64,000 nt of DNA from Cloacibacterium rupense. GTDB lineage: Bacteria; Bacteroidota; Bacteroidia; Flavobacteriales; Weeksellaceae. Positions 60,409 through 64,000 of the stretch are shown here, one piece after another (position 1 is the stretch's first letter; every line of letters begins with the position of its first letter). The translations under genes were made by a program, and so were the position numbers. The stretch covers positions 214,186 to 278,185 of the forward strand of contig NZ_BMLV01000004.1 in NCBI RefSeq assembly GCF_014645495.1, given 5' to 3'. Under the pieces are notes generated by a model, which saw only the letters and a program-made list of their open reading frames with translations, made no database searches and was not told the origin of the DNA.

Positions 60409-61163
60409 TGGATAACATGAAAAAAACAGTTGCTATTTTAATTTTATTAGTTCTTTGTCTTTCTTGTTCCACCAGAAGATATGCAGTGAGACAATTTGAT
60501 GAGGTGTATTTTGACCAAAAAAGAAACAGAGAAATTCCAGTGAGTTTTTTTGTGCCAGTTTATCCAATTCAAATGAAAAGAAAAGTGGTCATTTTTAGTC
60601 ACGGATACAGCAAAAACCAACCCGGTGCAAACAAAGAGTATTCTTACCTTACCAATGCTTTAGCAAAAAACGGATATTTTGTAGTTTCTATACAACATGA
60701 GCTGCCTACAGATGATTTGCTTCCCATGGAAGGAAAACCTCAAGTCGTAAGACGCTCCAATTGGGAACGTGGCGCCGAAAATATTCAGTTTGTTTTGAGC
60801 CAACTCAAAATTAAATATCCTTATTTAGACTATGCCAAAGTAGTGATTGCGGGGCATTCTAATGGTGGAGATATGTCTGTTTTATTCACAGAAAAAAATC
60901 CTGAAAAAGTATGGAAACTCATTACCCTAGACCAAAGAAGGTATCCTTTCCCTAGAGTGGCTATTCCTCAAATATATTCACTTCGCTCTAGTGACCAACC
61001 AGCAGACGAAGGAGTTTTGCCAACCTCTCAAGAACAAAAAAATTTAAATATAACCATTATTAAACTACCCAATACCATTCATAACGATATGGACGATGGT
61101 GGAAATGAGCAACAGAAACAAGAAATCATAAACTATTTTTTAGAATTTTTAAAGCATAAATAA
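60408..61163 (+). CDS. Lipoprotein alpha/beta hydrolase
   Basis: A 251-residue envelope hydrolase. The N terminus MKKTVAILILLVLCLSCS is a lipoprotein signal with lipobox LSCS. The mature part has the oxyanion region VVIFSHGYSKN and nucleophile Ser in IAGHSNGGDMS (about 154-164), with a late His in NTIHNDMDD. It resembles platelet-activating-factor acetylhydrolase/dienelactone-hydrolase types, but the substrate is open. The start may be the ATG three codons on (60417). Confidence 0.85.
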   Translation: MDNMKKTVAILILLVLCLSCSTRRYAVRQFDEVYFDQKRNREIPVSFFVPVYPIQMKRKVVIFSHGYSKNQPGANKEYSYLTNALAKNGYFVVSIQHELPTDDLLPMEGKPQVVRRSNWERGAENIQFVLSQLKIKYPYLDYAKVVIAGHSNGGDMSVLFTEKNPEKVWKLITLDQRRYPFPRVAIPQIYSLRSSDQPADEGVLPTSQEQKNLNITIIKLPNTIHNDMDDGGNEQQKQEIINYFLEFLKHK

Positions 61164-61269
61164 AATACCTGCCATTGAAAAAATTCATCAACTAATAATT
61201 GAATAACCAAAAATAATTAACGAATTTTGCATCCTTAAACTCAAGACAATAAACTTAAATATCTAAACA

Positions 61270-62208
61270 ATGGAAAACATACTAGATTGCGTAATCATTG
61301 GCTCAGGACCTTCAGGGTATACAGCAGCTATTTATGCTGCCAGAGCTGACCTTAAGCCAGAATTATATACAGGTTTAGAACCTGGTGGACAATTAACTAC
61401 CACCACAGAAGTAGACAATTTCCCAGGCTATCCTAACGGAATTACTGGACCTGAAATGATGATGGACCTGCAAAAACAAGCCGAAAGATTCGAAACCAAA
61501 GTCCACTACGAAATGATTACCAAAGCTGAGTTTTCTACTGAAGTAGGAGGAATTCACAAACTTTGGGCTGGCGAAAAAGAAATCCTTGCCAAAACAGTAA
61601 TCATCTCTACTGGTGCTACCGCTAAATATCTAGGACTAGACGATGAAAAAAAATATTCTGGCGGTGGAGTGTCTGCCTGCGCTACTTGTGACGGATTTTT
61701 CTACAGAGGAAAAGAAGTAATTGTTGTAGGAGCTGGTGATACCGCTGCCGAAGAAGCAACTTACTTGGCTAATCTTTGTACCAAAGTGACCATGTTGGTA
61801 AGAAAAGACCATTTCCGCGCTTCTAAAGCCATGATACATAGAGTAGAAAATACGCCTAACATCGAAGTGAAATTCAACCACGAATTAATCGCCATCGAAG
61901 GAGAGAATAATTTGGTCGAAAGAGCGGTAGTCATCAATAACCAAACCCAAGAAACTTCTAAAATAGACGTTCACGGTATTTTTATTGCTATCGGTCACAA
62001 ACCAAATACCGATATTTTCAAAGGACAAATCACCCTAGACGAAAACGGATACATCGCTACCGAAAAAGGGTCATCTAGAACCAATTTACCAGGGGTTTTT
62101 GCTGCTGGTGACGTGCAAGACCACATTTATAGACAAGCGATTACCGCTGCGGGTAGCGGATGTATGGCTGCTATAGATGCTGAAAGATACCTAGGAGAAT
62201 TGAAATAA
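61270..62208 (+). CDS. trxB: Thioredoxin reductase
   Basis: A 312-residue flavoenzyme that reduces thioredoxin with NADPH. FAD-binding GSGPSGYTAA (11-20), the redox pair CATC (Cys137, Cys140) followed by DGFFYRGKEV, the NADPH-binding VGAGDTAAEEA, and the late FAD motif GVFAAGDVQD all lie at usual places. Own terminator at 62226. Probably transcribed alone. Confidence 0.97.
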   Translation: MENILDCVIIGSGPSGYTAAIYAARADLKPELYTGLEPGGQLTTTTEVDNFPGYPNGITGPEMMMDLQKQAERFETKVHYEMITKAEFSTEVGGIHKLWAGEKEILAKTVIISTGATAKYLGLDDEKKYSGGGVSACATCDGFFYRGKEVIVVGAGDTAAEEATYLANLCTKVTMLVRKDHFRASKAMIHRVENTPNIEVKFNHELIAIEGENNLVERAVVINNQTQETSKIDVHGIFIAIGHKPNTDIFKGQITLDENGYIATEKGSSRTNLPGVFAAGDVQDHIYRQAITAAGSGCMAAIDAERYLGELK

Positions 62209-62225
62209 TCATCAAATAAATATTA

Positions 62226-62263
62226 AAACTCCCTTTGAAATCCTTTTCAATAGGGAGTTTTTT
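62226..62263 (+). terminator. Terminator of trxB
   Basis: Stem AAACTCCCT / AGGGAGTTT, 17-base loop, then six T. Confidence 0.9.
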
Positions 62264-62336
62264 ATTGAATATTCTATTTTTTTGTAACTGTAAATTAATA
62301 CGTTAAATAATAGTTTTAAAATTATTTGAAAATAAT

Positions 62337-62367
62337 TTTGTCATTATCTGAAAGAGTAGTATATTTG
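62337..62367 (+). promoter_or_regulatory. Promoter of tRNA-Ser
   Basis: TTTG (62337-62340), 19 bases, TATATTTG (62360-62367): a textbook Bacteroidota promoter 30 bases before the tRNA. Confidence 0.88.
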
Positions 62368-62396
62368 CACCACTGAAAACGAAAATGCGTTTTTAA

Positions 62397-62481
62397 GGAG
62401 AGTTGGCAGAGTGGTCGATTGCGGCAGTCTTGAAAACTGTTGACTGTAACAGGTCCGGGGGTTCGAATCCCTCACTCTCCG
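62397..62481 (+). tRNA. tRNA-Ser (UGA)
   Basis: 85 bases fold as a class II tRNA: acceptor GGAGAGT / ACTCTCC, discriminator G, anticodon loop CTTGAAA with anticodon TGA, a long variable arm (GTTGACTGTAACAGGTCC region) and the T loop GGTTCGAATCC. CCA is not encoded. It reads UCA codons. Confidence 0.97.
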
Positions 62482-62504
62482 CTGAGTAATCAATAAAAAC
62501 ATTT

Positions 62505-62539
62505 AAAACCCACTTAAACTTATGTTTTAGTGGGTTTTT
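62505..62539 (+). terminator. Terminator of tRNA-Ser
   Basis: Stem AAAACCCACT / AGTGGGTTTT with a 14-base loop and T run. Confidence 0.9.
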
Positions 62540-62594
62540 ATTTTCTGTAGTATTCAATTTTTTCATTATTTCTTTAAATCTAGGTGTCCAGAAA

Positions 62595-62627
62595 GGAGTC
62601 ACTTATTTTAACCAACTAAGTGACTCC
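62595..62627. repeat. Perfect 11-bp hairpin
   Basis: GGAGTCACTTA (62595-62605) and TAAGTGACTCC (62617-62627) around an 11-base loop. No T run follows. It is 114 bases behind tRNA-Ser and may be a remnant end of a mobile element. Confidence 0.65.
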
Positions 62628-62876
62628 TCGAAAATTTGAAAACTCAGATCTCTCGGATTTCCAATCCGTGAGTCTTCACGCAAAAATACCACACCCAATA
62701 ATTTGCATAAATCTGGGTGAATCAAAAACCATTTTCTTCCTCCTTTTAGGGCAGGGGAAAAGAAGAAAATGGTTTTGCTGGATACCCTTTTTGCGTTCTA
62801 TCCACAAAAATAATAAAGCAGAAAGGGTTGGTTCAGAAATTATCAAAGTATCTTATAGATTCAACTAATTTCACCC

Positions 62877-62903
62877 AAAAAAAGAGAACCACCAGTTCTC
62901 TTT
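62877..62903 (-). terminator. Minus-strand terminator
   Basis: Stem AAAGAGAAC / GTTCTCTTT, CACCA loop, and a TTTTTTT run on the minus strand. It would end transcripts from the gene at 63107-63589, 200 bases away. Confidence 0.75.
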
Positions 62904-63106
62904 GAAATATCATTTAAAAATTTTACGACAACCCCATAACTCCTGAAAAGAGCTCCCAAAGCGAGCCTGCCCAGAGCTTGTCGAAGGGTTCAACAGGAGT
63001 TTGAATTCGTCGATTTTCAATTCATCTCGTGTCCTTCGGACAAGACGACACGAGGCGATAGCCGAACTGAGCGAAGCTAAACTCTAGTTATTATCTGCAG
63101 TTTTTT

Positions 63107-63589
63107 TTATCCCATTATTGTTGGAGCAACTGCTTCTAAATTTTCTAATTCTAATCCTTTATGCATCATTTCGTTAATTGCTCTAAAATCACCACTATGA
63201 AATAAAATTTTATTTAAATCCATTCCAATATATTCCTGCCAATTCTCATCAATATTATCTTTCAATTCCATTAAAGTTATAGAATCATTAAATTTATGAC
63301 TTGTAATTTTCCCCTCTTCAGTTTGAATATTATAGTAATCTGTCCATTGAACTTCAGGAATAATTTTACGAGTAAAAAAATACGGTATAAATAAATATAT
63401 TAATGTTGTTTTGTCGTTAGATTGAGTTATTTCAAATATTTTATCTTGTATTAAATCAGGATTTTCAAAATATTCAAAGAAAGCCCTTATTGATTTTGTA
63501 TAAACTTTATTTAATTCATTTGTTTCATTTTCCTTTTCTTTTTCAGCAGTAATTTTTTTATTACCAAATAAGTTCTTAAATATTCCCAT
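63107..63589 (-). CDS. Hypothetical protein
   Basis: Not recognised. The 160-residue protein starts at the ATG at 63589 (MGIFKNLFGNKKITAEKEKENE). A longer frame adds 36 unlikely residues. It has a lysine/glutamate-rich N-terminal part (1-25), a helix KSIRAFFEYFENP, a hydrophobic YLFIPYFF segment (about 60-70) and a C-terminal helix ending MMHKGLELENLEAVAPTIMG. No membrane anchor is clear. It has no neighbours in the same unit and sits in a repeat-rich stretch, as acquired orphan genes often do. Confidence 0.55.
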   Translation of the reverse strand: MGIFKNLFGNKKITAEKEKENETNELNKVYTKSIRAFFEYFENPDLIQDKIFEITQSNDKTTLIYLFIPYFFTRKIIPEVQWTDYYNIQTEEGKITSHKFNDSITLMELKDNIDENWQEYIGMDLNKILFHSGDFRAINEMMHKGLELENLEAVAPTIMG

Positions 63590-64000
63590 AGTGTTTTTTT
63601 TAAAATTGCAGATAACGGCAGACAGTGAAAAAACTTCCAATCTGCCTAAACAAAAATAGGGAAAAAAGCTGATAAAACGGATCGTAAATTCGTGCATTCA
63701 ATCATGCAGTTTAACAGTTTTTATTTGTTTTTTGTCATAGAATATGCAGCTGGGAAGTGCTTGGCTTTTGTAAAAACGCTCTTTAAAGCCTTCATTACCA
63801 CAAATTTAAGCCCCCAAAATTTTAGAATCGTACACCTAAACTAAAAAACAAACCTCGCTTAAAAAGGCTTAAACGAGGTCAAATTATAATGTTTTAGAAA
63901 ACTATTTTTTTTAAATGAGAGTTGTGCAACGGTTACCCTTGTTAGCGGTTCGCCCTTTTTCGTCCGTTGTTTTAGTTGTCAATTGCATTAAAAAAATCTT
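63590..64000. other. Gene-free right edge
   Basis: 411 bases without a convincing gene. A minus-strand terminator-like hairpin lies at 63843-63879. The last 80 bases include GTTGTGCAACGGTTACC and TTGTTAGCGG, repeat-like words that also occur, in part, near 63610 (ATAACGGC). A minus-strand gene probably continues beyond the edge. Confidence 0.45.
63843..63879 (-). terminator. Minus-strand terminator-like hairpin
   Basis: Arms ACCTCG (63852-63857) and CGAGGT (63874-63879), inner weak pairs TTAA/TTAA, and on the minus strand a TTTGTTTTTTAG tail. It probably ends a gene that lies to the right of the window. Confidence 0.6.

Larger units (their letters stand above)
62540..63106. other. Non-coding mosaic of hairpins
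   Basis: Over 560 bases without a convincing gene, more GC-rich than the surroundings in its right half. Besides the hairpins listed separately it has CGGATT-TCC-AATCCG at 62654-62668 (REP-like), arms AACTCCTG / CAGGAGTT (62938-62945, 62994-63001) around a GC-rich stretch with AGCTTGTCGAAGG, and CTCGTGTC / GACACGAG (63026-63033, 63047-63054). Some pieces resemble dispersed repeats seen in many Bacteroidota. A GTG-started frame at 62620-62868 is not credible. Confidence 0.6.

Noticed and set aside
62620..62868. 82-codon frame behind tRNA-Ser
   Set aside because: It begins with GTG inside the 3' arm of a perfect hairpin, and the translation is rich in Phe/Trp/Arg without any familiar pattern.
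63920..63960. Integron-type attC site at the right edge
   Set aside because: GTTAGCG lacks the purines of the core site, and no matching second core or integrase was found.

Overview
The window looks like chromosomal DNA of a low-GC member of the Bacteroidota, most likely order Flavobacteriales and probably the Chryseobacterium/Cloacibacterium group (Weeksellaceae). The grounds are AT-rich coding and intergenic DNA, promoters of the Bacteroidota type (TTTG, 18-20 bases, TAnnTTTG), the type IX secretion protein PorQ, a TamL-like outer-membrane lipoprotein, an ATP synthase cluster lacking the beta and epsilon genes, a fused ResB/CcsA cytochrome c assembly protein, and many short secreted proteins whose signal peptides end just before Gln. 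The genus is inferred, not shown.

Layout. 1-15 kb is the accessory part: a porin plus lipoprotein amidohydrolase operon, a divergent propeller-type histidine kinase with its response regulator, a run of secreted or surface proteins (7.1-11.5 kb), two tandem TPR / transmembrane / LuxR-like HTH regulators (11.8-14.7 kb), then a candidate structured small RNA with its own terminator. 15-18.2 kb holds a PAP2 phosphatase, a histone H1-like protein, and a CLC channel-family gene preceded by a fluoride riboswitch. 18.4-24.1 kb is the F-type ATP synthase cluster (two small membrane proteins, then atpB-E-F-H-A-G). 24.2-31.5 kb has an orphan NtrY-like kinase, a coiled-coil protein, a CNNM/CorC-type transporter, clpS and a large M28 peptidase. 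31.5-43.9 kb is envelope and housekeeping: tamL, an rRNA-type methyltransferase, a lipid kinase, MscS, holin-like and YtxH stress-type proteins, cmk, porQ, pyrH-frr, an LptF/G permease and lolA. 44.0-47.5 kb is a probable zinc-homeostasis block (Fur/Zur regulator, MerC protein, COG0523 GTPase, alkaline phosphatase). 47.7-62.2 kb contains a PIN/ribbon-helix toxin-antitoxin pair, ftsK, ccsBA, an SPFH/Arc-type pair, a cupin, hydrolases, holA, YitT and trxB. tRNA-Ser(UGA) follows, and the last 1.5 kb is a mostly non-coding mosaic of hairpins with one unrecognised gene.

The most notable non-genic signals are: (1) a fluoride riboswitch with a visible Shine-Dalgarno-sequestering switch in front of the CLC gene; (2) at least seven degenerate 7-bp-period arrays, each directly 3' of a stop codon and in the sense orientation of the upstream gene with the common core nnGAYnn; (3) a candidate small RNA at about 14805-14980 with a 15-bp closing stem, whose promoter carries AATGGTAC boxes also found in front of the secreted-protein gene at 7141; (4) a leader-peptide/terminator arrangement at 26.7-26.95 kb. 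No CRISPR array, rRNA gene, prophage or intact insertion sequence was seen.
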